Assembly (NCBI GenBank): GCA_007123425.1
Contig: SKLC01000367.1
Span: 1 to 10,651, forward strand
DNA: 10,651 nt
Direction: 5' to 3'
Origin: Nitriliruptoraceae bacterium
GTDB taxonomy: Bacteria > Actinomycetota > Nitriliruptoria > Nitriliruptorales > Nitriliruptoraceae
A program made the position numbers and the translations under genes. Within the stretch, counting starts at the first letter, position 1; each line of letters opens with the position of its first letter. Positions 5,148-10,651 of this stretch are shown here, in pieces. The notes below the pieces were generated by a model. The model had not been told where the DNA came from. It worked only from the letters and a program-made list of their open reading frames with translations, and searched no databases.

Positions 5148-7322
5148 TCACGGGTCCCGGGGCAGGCCCAGCAGACGCTCGGCGATGACGTTGCGCAGCA
5201 CCTCGGTGGTCCCGCCGCCGATCGTGTAGGCACGCGCGGCGAGGTACTCCTTGCCCCAGCGGGCCCCGTCGTCGGCGGCCAGCGCGGCGTCGGCGCCGAG
5301 CAGCCGCATCCCGGCCTCGGCGACGTGCTGGCTGTGGCGCATGCTCTCGAGCTTGCGCACGTTGGCGGTGGGGCCGGGGTCGGTGCCGGTCAGCGCGCGC
5401 AGCGTGATCCGGAAGCCCAGCAGCCGCAGCGTCTGCCCGTCGCAGACGAGCTGGCCGAGCCGCGCACGCGCCGCGCCGGAGCCCGTCGAGCGGTCCAGCC
5501 CCACCTCGCGGGCCTGCTCGAGGACGCTGCGCACGTCACGGCCCCACGTCGAGGTGTCGGAGAGCCCCACCCGCTCGTTGGCCAGGGTGGTGCGGGCCAG
5601 CCGCCAGCCGTCCCCGACCTCGCCGACGACCCGGTCGTCGGGCACGAACACGCCGTCGAGGAACACCTCGTTGAAGACCTCCTCGCCGGTGATCTCGCGC
5701 AGCGGCCGGACGTCGATGCCCTCGCTGGCCATGTCCACCAGGAAGTAGGTGATGCCGTGGTGCTTGGGCGCGTCGGGGTCGGTGCGGGCCAGGCAGATGC
5801 CGACGTTGGCCATCTGGGCCAACGAGGTCCAGATCTTCTGGCCCGTGAGGCGCCAGCCACCCTCGACCCGTTCGGCGCGCATCTTCAGCGACGCCAGGTC
5901 GGAGCCCGCCTCGGGCTCGCTGAACAGCTGGCACCAGAAGATCTCACCGGTCAAGGTGGCAGGAACGAAGCGCTGCCGCTGCTCCTCGGTGCCGTGGGCG
6001 ATGATCGTCGGCGCGGCCCACGACCCGATCGCCAGGATCGGGCGCTGCACGCCTGCGGCCGCGAGCTCCTCGTCGATGATCAACTGCTCGCGGGCGTCCG
6101 CACCCCGACCCCACGGCTCGGGCCAGTGCGGCGCGATCAGCCCATGCTCGGCGAGATGCTCGCGGCGGGCCGGGCCCTCGAGCCCGGCGGCCTCGGTGAC
6201 CAGCGACCTGATCTGCTCACGCACCTGCCCGTCGCCGAGGTCGAGGCGCAGCTCGCGGCGCCGTCCCTCCAGCGCCGCCACCGCGGCACGGTCGCGCCAG
6301 CGATCGAGGTCCCCGGCGAACAGGGCGCGCAGGGTCACCGCCCGGCGCAGGTAGAGGTGGGCGTCGTGCTCCCAGGTGTAGCCGATGCCACCCAGCACCT
6401 GGATTGCCTCCTCGGCGCAGCGCACCGCGGCGTCCAGCCCGATCACCGCGGCTGCCGGGGCGGTCAGCTCGCGCTCCCCGTCGGGCGTGTCCAGTGCGCG
6501 GGCGGCATCCCAGGCCACGGCCCGGGCACGCTCGACCTCGACGAGGATCTCGGCGACGCGGTGCTTGGTGCCCTGGAACTGGCCGATGGGACGGCCGAAC
6601 TGCACCCGGGTGCGCGCGTACTCGGCCGCGGTCTGCAGGCACCAGTCCGCGATCCCGGCGCCCTCGGCGGCCGCCAGCGACACGGCGACGTCGCGTACCA
6701 GCCCCGGCTCGAGCTCCTCCAGCAGGCGGGATGCCGGTACTCGCAGGCCGGCGGGCACCTCGACGTCGGCCAGGGTGCGGGTGACGTCGAGCGCGTCGAG
6801 GTGGCGGGTGCGCACCTCGTCGCCGCGCAGCCACACCCAGCGGGTGGTGCCCGCCTGACTGGCCGGCAGCAGGAGCACATCGGCCTGATCCCCGCACAGC
6901 ACGCGGGTGCGCCCCGCGAGCAGCAGCTCCCCGTCCGTGTGCGAGAGCTCGAGGGCACCGTCGGCCACCCCCACCGCGCCGACCAGGTCGCCGCCGGCCA
7001 GGCCGGGCAGGTGCGCCCGGGCCTCGGCGTCGTCGACGTCCGCCAGCAGCGTGCTGGCGATCACGGTCGACAGGACCGCGCCCGGCAGCAGCGCCCGGCC
7101 CAGCTGCTCGAGGACGATCGCGAGCTCGACGGTGCCGTACCCGTCACCCCCGTCGTCGGTGGGCAGATGTGTGGCCAACAGGCGCTGGTCGGCCAGCTCC
7201 GCCAGCAGCTCGCGCGACAGCCGGGGGCTCTGGCGTCGGACGTCGTCGGTGACGCGGGCCTCGGCCCAGCCCCGCACGCTGTCGGCCAGCGCGTCGTGCT
7301 CGGCGGTCACGGCGATGCTCAC
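5148..7322 (-). CDS. Tandem-domain acyl-CoA dehydrogenase (FadE-type fusion)
   Basis: The protein has 724 residues, about twice a normal acyl-CoA dehydrogenase, and contains two such domains. Domain 1 (about 1-350) has RVQFGRPIGQFQGTKHRVAE at 239-258 and QVLGGIGYTWEHD at 308-320, but no SEPxxGSD loop. Domain 2 (about 370-724) has LFSEPEAGSD at 466-475, WRLTGQKIWTS at 490-500 and TIGGGTTEVLRN at 700-711, but no RxQFG. The FAD and substrate elements are thus divided between the halves, as in the alpha2beta2 FadE pairs of actinobacteria that oxidise steroid or bulky side chains; fused homologues such as FadE34 are of similar size. It should introduce an alpha-beta double bond in an acyl-CoA using FAD. 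The substrate cannot be read from sequence. The GTG at 7322 has a strong GGAGG (plus 7331-7335) eight bases upstream; a longer frame starting at 7358 ignores it. The gene is monocistronic and convergent with the aspartoacylase-like gene. Confidence 0.92.
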   Translation of the reverse strand: MSIAVTAEHDALADSVRGWAEARVTDDVRRQSPRLSRELLAELADQRLLATHLPTDDGGDGYGTVELAIVLEQLGRALLPGAVLSTVIASTLLADVDDAEARAHLPGLAGGDLVGAVGVADGALELSHTDGELLLAGRTRVLCGDQADVLLLPASQAGTTRWVWLRGDEVRTRHLDALDVTRTLADVEVPAGLRVPASRLLEELEPGLVRDVAVSLAAAEGAGIADWCLQTAAEYARTRVQFGRPIGQFQGTKHRVAEILVEVERARAVAWDAARALDTPDGERELTAPAAAVIGLDAAVRCAEEAIQVLGGIGYTWEHDAHLYLRRAVTLRALFAGDLDRWRDRAAVAALEGRRRELRLDLGDGQVREQIRSLVTEAAGLEGPARREHLAEHGLIAPHWPEPWGRGADAREQLIIDEELAAAGVQRPILAIGSWAAPTIIAHGTEEQRQRFVPATLTGEIFWCQLFSEPEAGSDLASLKMRAERVEGGWRLTGQKIWTSLAQMANVGICLARTDPDAPKHHGITYFLVDMASEGIDVRPLREITGEEVFNEVFLDGVFVPDDRVVGEVGDGWRLARTTLANERVGLSDTSTWGRDVRSVLEQAREVGLDRSTGSGAARARLGQLVCDGQTLRLLGFRITLRALTGTDPGPTANVRKLESMRHSQHVAEAGMRLLGADAALAADDGARWGKEYLAARAYTIGGGTTEVLRNVIAERLLGLPRDP

Positions 7323-7370
7323 GTGGGCTTCCTCCCTGGGCCGGCGAGACGGCGCCACCCGGTCCGCGGA

Positions 7371-7398
7371 ACGATAGGCCCTAGATCGTCTCGGTCAA
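7371..7398 (-). promoter_or_regulatory. Candidate promoter of the acyl-CoA dehydrogenase (TTGACC, 16 bp, TATCGT)
   Basis: On the minus strand TTGACC (plus 7393-7398) is followed after 16 bases by TATCGT (plus 7371-7376), close to the sigma-70 type consensus. Transcription would start near 7364, leaving about 40 bases of leader with the GGAGG ribosome site before the GTG at 7322. This is the best -35/-10 pair in the window. Confidence 0.5.
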
Positions 7399-7425
7399 GT
7401 CGAGCGGCGACGGCACGACGACAGC

Positions 7426-7431
7426 TAGCGT
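7426..7431 (+). promoter_or_regulatory. Candidate -10 (TAGCGT) for the MBL-fold hydrolase
   Basis: The context AGCTAGCGTCGAT matches CTAGNNTCG and lies 28 bases before the ATG at 7460. No clear -35 is seen. AGGA at 7448-7451 is eight bases before the ATG. It lies 28 bases from the -35 of the divergent acyl-CoA dehydrogenase promoter, so one regulator could act on both. Confidence 0.42.
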
Positions 7432-7459
7432 CGATGCCGCCCCGACCAGGACCATCACG

Positions 7460-8491
7460 ATGAGCGAGCCACCCGCCGGTACCGAGCCACCCACCGGTGG
7501 CAGCGCGAGCCCGCGCGTGCACCGCTACGAGGACGGGATCGTCGCGATCGACACGCTCACGGGCGGCATGACCGAGGTGACCGCCGGCTACCTGCTCGCC
7601 GCGCCACGGCCGGCCCTGATCGAGTGCGGCCCGGCCAAGCCGATCGAGCACCTGCTCGCGGGCCTGGACGAGGTGGGCATGGACCCCGACGACCTCGCCT
7701 ACCTGGTGCTGACCCACATCCACCTCGACCATGCCGGCGGGGCCGGGGACGTGGCGGCCGCCTTCCCCAACGCGACGGTCGTCGTCAGCGAGGTCGGGGC
7801 CCGCCACCTCCACGACCCGAGCCGGCTCAACCGCTCCGCCCGCCAGGTCTACGGCGAGCTGTTCGACACGATCTACGGCGCCTGCACCCCGATCGAGGCC
7901 GAGCGCATCCGCGGGGTGGCCGACGGTGACGTGCTCGACCTCGGCGGGGGGCGTGAGCTCGAGCTGCTCTACACCCCCGGGCACGCCAAGCACCATGTCG
8001 GGGTGCACGACCACGGCACGGACGCGATCTTCTCCGGCGACTCGGTGGGCGTGAAGCTGCCGGGCATGACCCATCTGCGTCCTGCGACCCCGCCTGCCGA
8101 CTTCCACCTCGACGCGGCGCTGGCCTCGCTCGCGCGCTATCGCGAGCGCAGCCCCGAGCGGCTCTACCTCGCCCACTACGGCCCGGTGGACCCTCCGAAC
8201 GAGGCGCTGGCCGAGGCGGAGGACCGTCTGCGGCTGTGGGCCTCCACGGCCGAGGCGGCTTACTACGAGGCGCTCGCCGAGGTCGGCACGGCGCCGACCG
8301 GGACCGAGATCGACCACGTCGCCGAGACCCTGCGGCGCCGCTTCGCTGACGAGATCGATGCCGACCTCGTCGCCGACGATCCGGACGCGGTGCAGCGCCT
8401 CGAGCTGCTCTCCGGCGTCGACTCGAACGCCGCCGGGCTGGTGCGCTACTTCCAGCGCCGTGACGAGGGCACGCTCACCGAGGTGGGCTGA
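7460..8491 (+). CDS. Metallo-beta-lactamase-fold hydrolase
   Basis: The protein has 343 residues and is probably cytoplasmic, with no signal peptide. The metal-binding motif THIHLDHAGG (85-94) gives H86, H88, D90 and H91. TPGHAKHH (172-179) gives H175, SGDSVG (192-197) gives D194 and AHYGPVD (238-244) gives H239. This complete set is typical of a two-zinc (or iron) hydrolase of the glyoxalase II/RNase Z/lactonase superfamily. Residues 245-335 form a helical C-terminal domain of the kind that caps many hydrolytic MBL proteins. The first ~18 residues are low-complexity, with EPPAG/EPPTG encoded by a near-perfect 15-base repeat (7466-7480 and 7484-7498), so the working domain may begin near residue 20. 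Divergent from the acyl-CoA dehydrogenase, it could be a thioesterase or lactonase acting on related metabolites, but the substrate is not determinable. A true beta-lactamase is unlikely. Confidence 0.92.
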   Translation: MSEPPAGTEPPTGGSASPRVHRYEDGIVAIDTLTGGMTEVTAGYLLAAPRPALIECGPAKPIEHLLAGLDEVGMDPDDLAYLVLTHIHLDHAGGAGDVAAAFPNATVVVSEVGARHLHDPSRLNRSARQVYGELFDTIYGACTPIEAERIRGVADGDVLDLGGGRELELLYTPGHAKHHVGVHDHGTDAIFSGDSVGVKLPGMTHLRPATPPADFHLDAALASLARYRERSPERLYLAHYGPVDPPNEALAEAEDRLRLWASTAEAAYYEALAEVGTAPTGTEIDHVAETLRRRFADEIDADLVADDPDAVQRLELLSGVDSNAAGLVRYFQRRDEGTLTEVG

Positions 8492-8495
8492 CCTC

Positions 8496-8510
8496 CACGG
8501 CCAGCCCGTG
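8496..8510. terminator. Small hairpin between convergent genes
   Basis: CACGG pairs with CCGTG around a CCAGC loop in the 36-base gap between the MBL-fold gene and the TPR gene. The stem is only 5 bp and no T-run follows; it is the only candidate terminator in this gap. Confidence 0.25.
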
Positions 8511-8527
8511 CGCACCTCGGATCGCGG

Positions 8528-9931
8528 TCACGACCCCGCGTCGTCCCAGAGTGAGGGCTGCGCCCCGCGCTCGGACGCTACGCCTGGCTCGGGCTCGGAT
8601 CCGCTCGCCCCCGGTGAGGACTCCACGTCCGGCGCGTCGGCGGCGTGGCCTTCGCCCGTGTGGCGTCCGCTGCCATCGGCCTCGTCCTCGCTCGGGTCGG
8701 CTTCGTCGACAGCGTGGGGCTCGGGTGCCTGGCCGGCGGCGTCGCCGACGTCGGGCTCCGGTCCCCGGCCAGCGGGGGCGGCGTCGTCGTCGGCCTGGGG
8801 GCCCTTGCCGGCGGCCTCGGAGGCCGGCTCTTCGATGGCCACGCGCGGGTCCTCGGCGGTGTTGACGTCCGGCGCGGTCGCCTCGTCCATGGCCTGATCG
8901 TCCCAGGCCGCTTCCTCGTGCAGCTCAGGGTCTGCCGCGGCGATGCGGTCGCGGTAGGCCCGCGCGGCGGTCTCGTCTCCCGCACGCGCTGCGAGGTCGG
9001 CGGCCACGACCAGCAACCGCAGCCGACCCGGCGACATCGCGGCATCGTCGCGCCCCGACGCGCGCTGCAGGCGTCGACGGATCAGCGCGCGGGCCGACTC
9101 GACCTGCCCGTCGTCCGCGAGGGCGCTCGCCCAGACGATGACGCCCTCGTCCTGCCGGTCTGCAGGTGCGTCGGCGTCCTCGAGCAGCACCTCGACGGGC
9201 TCGGTGACCCGGTCGAGGTCGCGTCCGAGCCCACGCAGGCAGTCGGCGATCAGGTGGTTCTGGTCGGTGCGCCCGGTCATCCGCCGGTAGGCCTGGAGCT
9301 CGGTCAGCGCCCCGGCGAAGTCCTCGTCGAGATATCGGGCGACCCCGTGGGCCTCCCGGATCGACGCCACGCGGGGGGCGAGATGCTTGGCCCAGGCCAG
9401 CGCCTCGAGCGCCACGTCGACCCGACCCGCATCGATCGCGTCGGCACCGACGCTCAGTGCCAGCGCCACATCGCGCGCCCGCTCCCCTGGCCCCAGGACC
9501 CGGTCGATCTCGCGACGGACCGCGCGCGGCAGATGTGGCTCCTCGTCCGGCAGCGCCGGCCGGGGTGGTGCCGGCTCCCCCTTCGGCGCTCGACGTGGTG
9601 GGGCGCCCTGTCGCTGGCGGGCCCGCTCGATGCCCGCGGGCTGGGCACGGCCCTGCGGCGCACGGGCCTTGAGCCGATCGGCGCCGGTGGGCTCGCGCTC
9701 CTGGCCGTACCGGCCGCGTTCCCGGCCCGCCCGGCCCGCACGCGCATCCTGGCTCCGACCGCCACGAGCATCGTCGTCGCGACCGCCACGCCCGCCACGC
9801 GCATCCTGGTCCCGACCGCCACGCCCGCCACGCGCATCGTCATCGCGAGGGCCACGGTCAGCGCGGGGAGCATTCTCGTCGCGTCTGCCCGCACCACCTC
9901 GCGGATCTCGCCGGGCGTCGTCGGCTGCCAC
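8528..9931 (-). CDS. RG-rich N-terminus, TPR-like core, acidic C-terminus protein (Rv1691-like)
   Basis: The protein has 467 residues in three parts. Residues 1-125 are disordered and rich in Arg, Gly and Asp, with 11-residue repeats of the type RGGRDxDARGG (about 36-58). Residues 133-335 are helical: LPRAVRREIDRVLG, ALEALAWAKHLAPRVASIREAHGVARY, FAGALTELQAYRRMTG and HLIADCLRGLGRDLDRV give TPR-like helix pairs. Residues 336-467 are disordered and acidic, rich in Ala, Pro, Asp and Glu. The core resembles the conserved TPR protein that, from memory, lies between tyrS and tlyA in mycobacteria (Rv1691) and has RG/RD-rich forms in Streptomyces. RG-rich segments often bind RNA, so an RNA- or ribosome-related role is a possibility, not shown. 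The GTG at 9931 is preferred: GAGGA lies seven bases upstream, while the longer frame to 10063 lacks a plausible start region. Charge splits sharply between a basic head and an acidic tail. Function unknown. Confidence 0.82.
   Translation of the reverse strand: MAADDARRDPRGGAGRRDENAPRADRGPRDDDARGGRGGRDQDARGGRGGRDDDARGGRSQDARAGRAGRERGRYGQEREPTGADRLKARAPQGRAQPAGIERARQRQGAPPRRAPKGEPAPPRPALPDEEPHLPRAVRREIDRVLGPGERARDVALALSVGADAIDAGRVDVALEALAWAKHLAPRVASIREAHGVARYLDEDFAGALTELQAYRRMTGRTDQNHLIADCLRGLGRDLDRVTEPVEVLLEDADAPADRQDEGVIVWASALADDGQVESARALIRRRLQRASGRDDAAMSPGRLRLLVVAADLAARAGDETAARAYRDRIAAADPELHEEAAWDDQAMDEATAPDVNTAEDPRVAIEEPASEAAGKGPQADDDAAPAGRGPEPDVGDAAGQAPEPHAVDEADPSEDEADGSGRHTGEGHAADAPDVESSPGASGSEPEPGVASERGAQPSLWDDAGS
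9781..9846 (-). repeat. 33-bp tandem repeat encoding RGGRDxDARGG units
   Basis: Two adjacent 33-base units at 9781-9813 and 9814-9846 share their first 25 bases exactly, and a more degenerate partial unit precedes them (near 9757-9780). They are in frame and encode 11-residue RG/RD repeats of the N-terminal region. Copy number is likely to vary between strains. Confidence 0.75.
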
Positions 9932-10276
9932 TGGTGCGTCCTCGTGTTCGGGCCGTCTCGGAGATGACGGCGCTGGGGGGAGTCGAATGTGGGTGAAGCA
10001 GAGCGTGCTGTCATGAGCGATGCGATGCAACGTGCGCCCGACGCCGGGTGAGGCCAGGCGCACGCGGCGCAGCGAACATCGCCGGGGCCACGCTGACCCA
10101 TCGTCGCCTCATCGAGGGTCGTGGCATCCCGCCGGTCAGTGCAAATGCGCCGCCGCTCGCAGCTCATGCGCTCCAGCCGGCACCTCGATGCGCGCCACGA
10201 TGGTGGGGCTGGCACCTCGAGGGACGCCACGCTGGCGCGGCGCGACCTGCCTGCCCGCCCGAGGGGCCCCGACGCA
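9932..10276. other. 345-base gap with no recognisable gene
   Basis: Between the start of the RG-rich/TPR gene and the rRNA terminator I find no protein with family features, no tRNA and no strong hairpin. It should hold the promoter of the TPR gene (minus strand), but no clear -35/-10 pair is visible. Frames crossing it also cross the 5S gene and have composition unlike the real proteins. Confidence 0.5.
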
Positions 10277-10310
10277 GTCGAGGCCGCCCCCAAATAGGGA
10301 CGGCCTCGAC
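10277..10310 (-). terminator. Strong hairpin just after 5S rRNA, probable rRNA operon terminator
   Basis: On the minus strand GTCGAGGCCG (10310-10301) pairs perfectly with CGGCCTCGAC (10286-10277); TCCC against GGGG inside extends the stem to about 14 bp around a TATTT-type loop. It starts nine bases beyond the 5S 3' end. There is no T-run after the stem, as is common for actinobacterial terminators. Confidence 0.75.
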
Positions 10311-10319
10311 CGAAAAGGA

Positions 10320-10435
10320 TCCCGCGGCGACCTACTCTCCCACCGGGTTGCCCCGGCAGTACCATCGGCGCTGGAGGGCTTAACTTCCGGGTTCGGAATG
10401 TTGCCGGGTGTGACCCCTCCGCAATGGCCACGGGA
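10320..10435 (-). rRNA. rrf: 5S ribosomal RNA, complete
   Basis: Read on the minus strand, the sequence begins TCCCGTGGCCATTGCGGAGG and ends GTAGGTCGCCGCGGGA. Conserved 5S blocks are present: CATTCCGAACCCGGAAG, TTAAGCCCTCCAGCGCCGATGG and GGGAGAGTAGG. Helix I closes as a 9-bp duplex between UCCCGUGGC at the 5' end and GCCGCGGGA at the 3' end (one U-G pair), and I used this to set both ends. The length is 116 bases, normal for the family. It follows the 23S gene after a roughly 138-base spacer and is the last gene of the rRNA operon; the strong hairpin at 10277-10310 follows. Confidence 0.97.
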
Positions 10436-10573
10436 AATCGTGTGGCACTGTGGACGTTGTGTGGGTCGAGAATCCTCGACCGTTGTCATTGTGGCGACTC
10501 CTGAGAGCCGCCGTCCAGCATTGCCAGACATGTCTGACGATCCTGGAACTCCATAGCGAGCGCGAGCGCGAGT
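10436..10573 (-). other. 23S-5S spacer with processing-type hairpins
   Basis: No tRNA is present in this roughly 138-base spacer. GGTCGAG at 10464-10470 pairs with CTCGACC at 10475-10481 around AATC, a 7-bp stem. A 12-bp palindrome CAGACATGTCTG lies at 10525-10536. A short GCGAGC tandem repeat (10556-10572) adjoins the 23S end. The stems may be RNase processing sites, but the exact cleavage points cannot be seen. Confidence 0.6.
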
Positions 10574-10651
10574 ACGGCAAGTCCTCGGGCTATTAGTACC
10601 GGTCAGCTCCACGTGTTGCCACGCTTCCACTTCCGGCCTATCAACCCAGTC
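10574..10651 (-). rRNA. rrl: 23S ribosomal RNA, last ~78 bases (runs off the right edge)
   Basis: On the minus strand GATAGGCCGGAAGTGGAAGC, then GTGGAGCTGACCGGTACTAATAG, is the highly conserved 3' end of bacterial 23S rRNA. The terminal GGACTTGCC should pair with the 5' end of the molecule outside the window, which places the mature end near 10574-10576, uncertain by a few bases. The rest of the rRNA operon lies to the right. Confidence 0.94.

Noticed and set aside
4116..7463. A 1115-codon plus-strand open frame across the aspartoacylase-like and acyl-CoA dehydrogenase genes
   Set aside because: It is mostly antisense to the acyl-CoA dehydrogenase, has no family motif and is Arg/Gly/Ala-biased, as expected for a stop-poor shadow frame in very GC-rich DNA.
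7466..7498. 15-bp repeat at the start of the MBL-fold gene as a regulatory element
   Set aside because: It is in frame inside the coding region and simply encodes two EPP(A/T)G units of a low-complexity N-terminus.
8645..9967. A 440-codon plus-strand frame opposite the RG-rich/TPR gene
   Set aside because: It has no recognisable domain or convincing start. The minus-strand frame has TPR-like helices, a ribosome site and family resemblance.
9932..10063. Longer start for the RG-rich/TPR gene at 10063
   Set aside because: The extra 44 residues lack conserved character and a ribosome site; GTG at 9931 has GAGGA seven bases upstream.
10020..10556. Open frames crossing the 5S rRNA gene on both strands
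   Set aside because: They overlap a complete 5S gene with an intact helix I and show no protein family features.

Overview
The window is very GC-rich, and by my start choices eight of its eleven protein genes begin with GTG. Together with a tlyA-nadK cluster preceded by a tiny gene, a double-domain acyl-CoA dehydrogenase and an arginine/glycine-rich TPR protein, this points to an actinobacterium (Actinomycetota). A deep-branching class such as Nitriliruptoria or Acidimicrobiia is possible, but I cannot fix the genus. It looks like ordinary chromosome: I see no integrase, transposase, phage gene, CRISPR array or plasmid gene.

Left part (1-1802, minus strand): a four-gene overlapping operon read leftwards. 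It encodes a phasin-like protein with a histone-H1-like lysine tail, a 47-residue protein, TlyA (rRNA 2'-O-methyltransferase) and NAD kinase, which is cut by the window edge. The small gene overlaps both neighbours through 4-base GTGA junctions. tlyA and nadK overlap by 7 bases.

Middle part: a divergent intergenic region (1803-2106) with degenerate direct repeats, a perfect hairpin and two candidate promoters leads into a plus-strand pair, an SCP2-like lipid-binding protein and a rhomboid protease. A second plus-strand pair follows: a retropepsin-like protein of the family annotated 'ATP-dependent zinc protease' (PF05618), overlapping by 4 bases a succinylglutamate desuccinylase/aspartoacylase-type zinc hydrolase. 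Both proteins end in acidic tails. In other bacteria these two families keep company with the glutamate ligase RimK, which is not seen here. After a 23-bp tandem repeat comes a convergent minus-strand 724-residue tandem acyl-CoA dehydrogenase. Divergent from it is a plus-strand metallo-beta-lactamase-fold hydrolase.

Right part (8528-10651, minus strand): a 467-residue protein with RG-rich disordered N-terminus, TPR-like core and acidic C-terminus lies downstream of the end of an rRNA operon (23S 3' end, spacer, complete 5S, strong hairpin terminator). The TPR protein resembles the conserved actinobacterial protein normally found a few genes upstream of tlyA. The six genes between it and the phasin/tlyA operon therefore look like a lineage-specific interruption of an ancestral neighbourhood.

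Four of the start regions share the sequence CTAGNNTCG at the -10 position. By eye, CTAG occurs six times in the window, always between genes. I see no clearly new multi-gene defence or mobile system. The items most worth following are the RimK-type hydrolase pair without its ligase, the 47-residue overlapping gene, the shared promoter motif and the RG-rich protein beside the rRNA genes.
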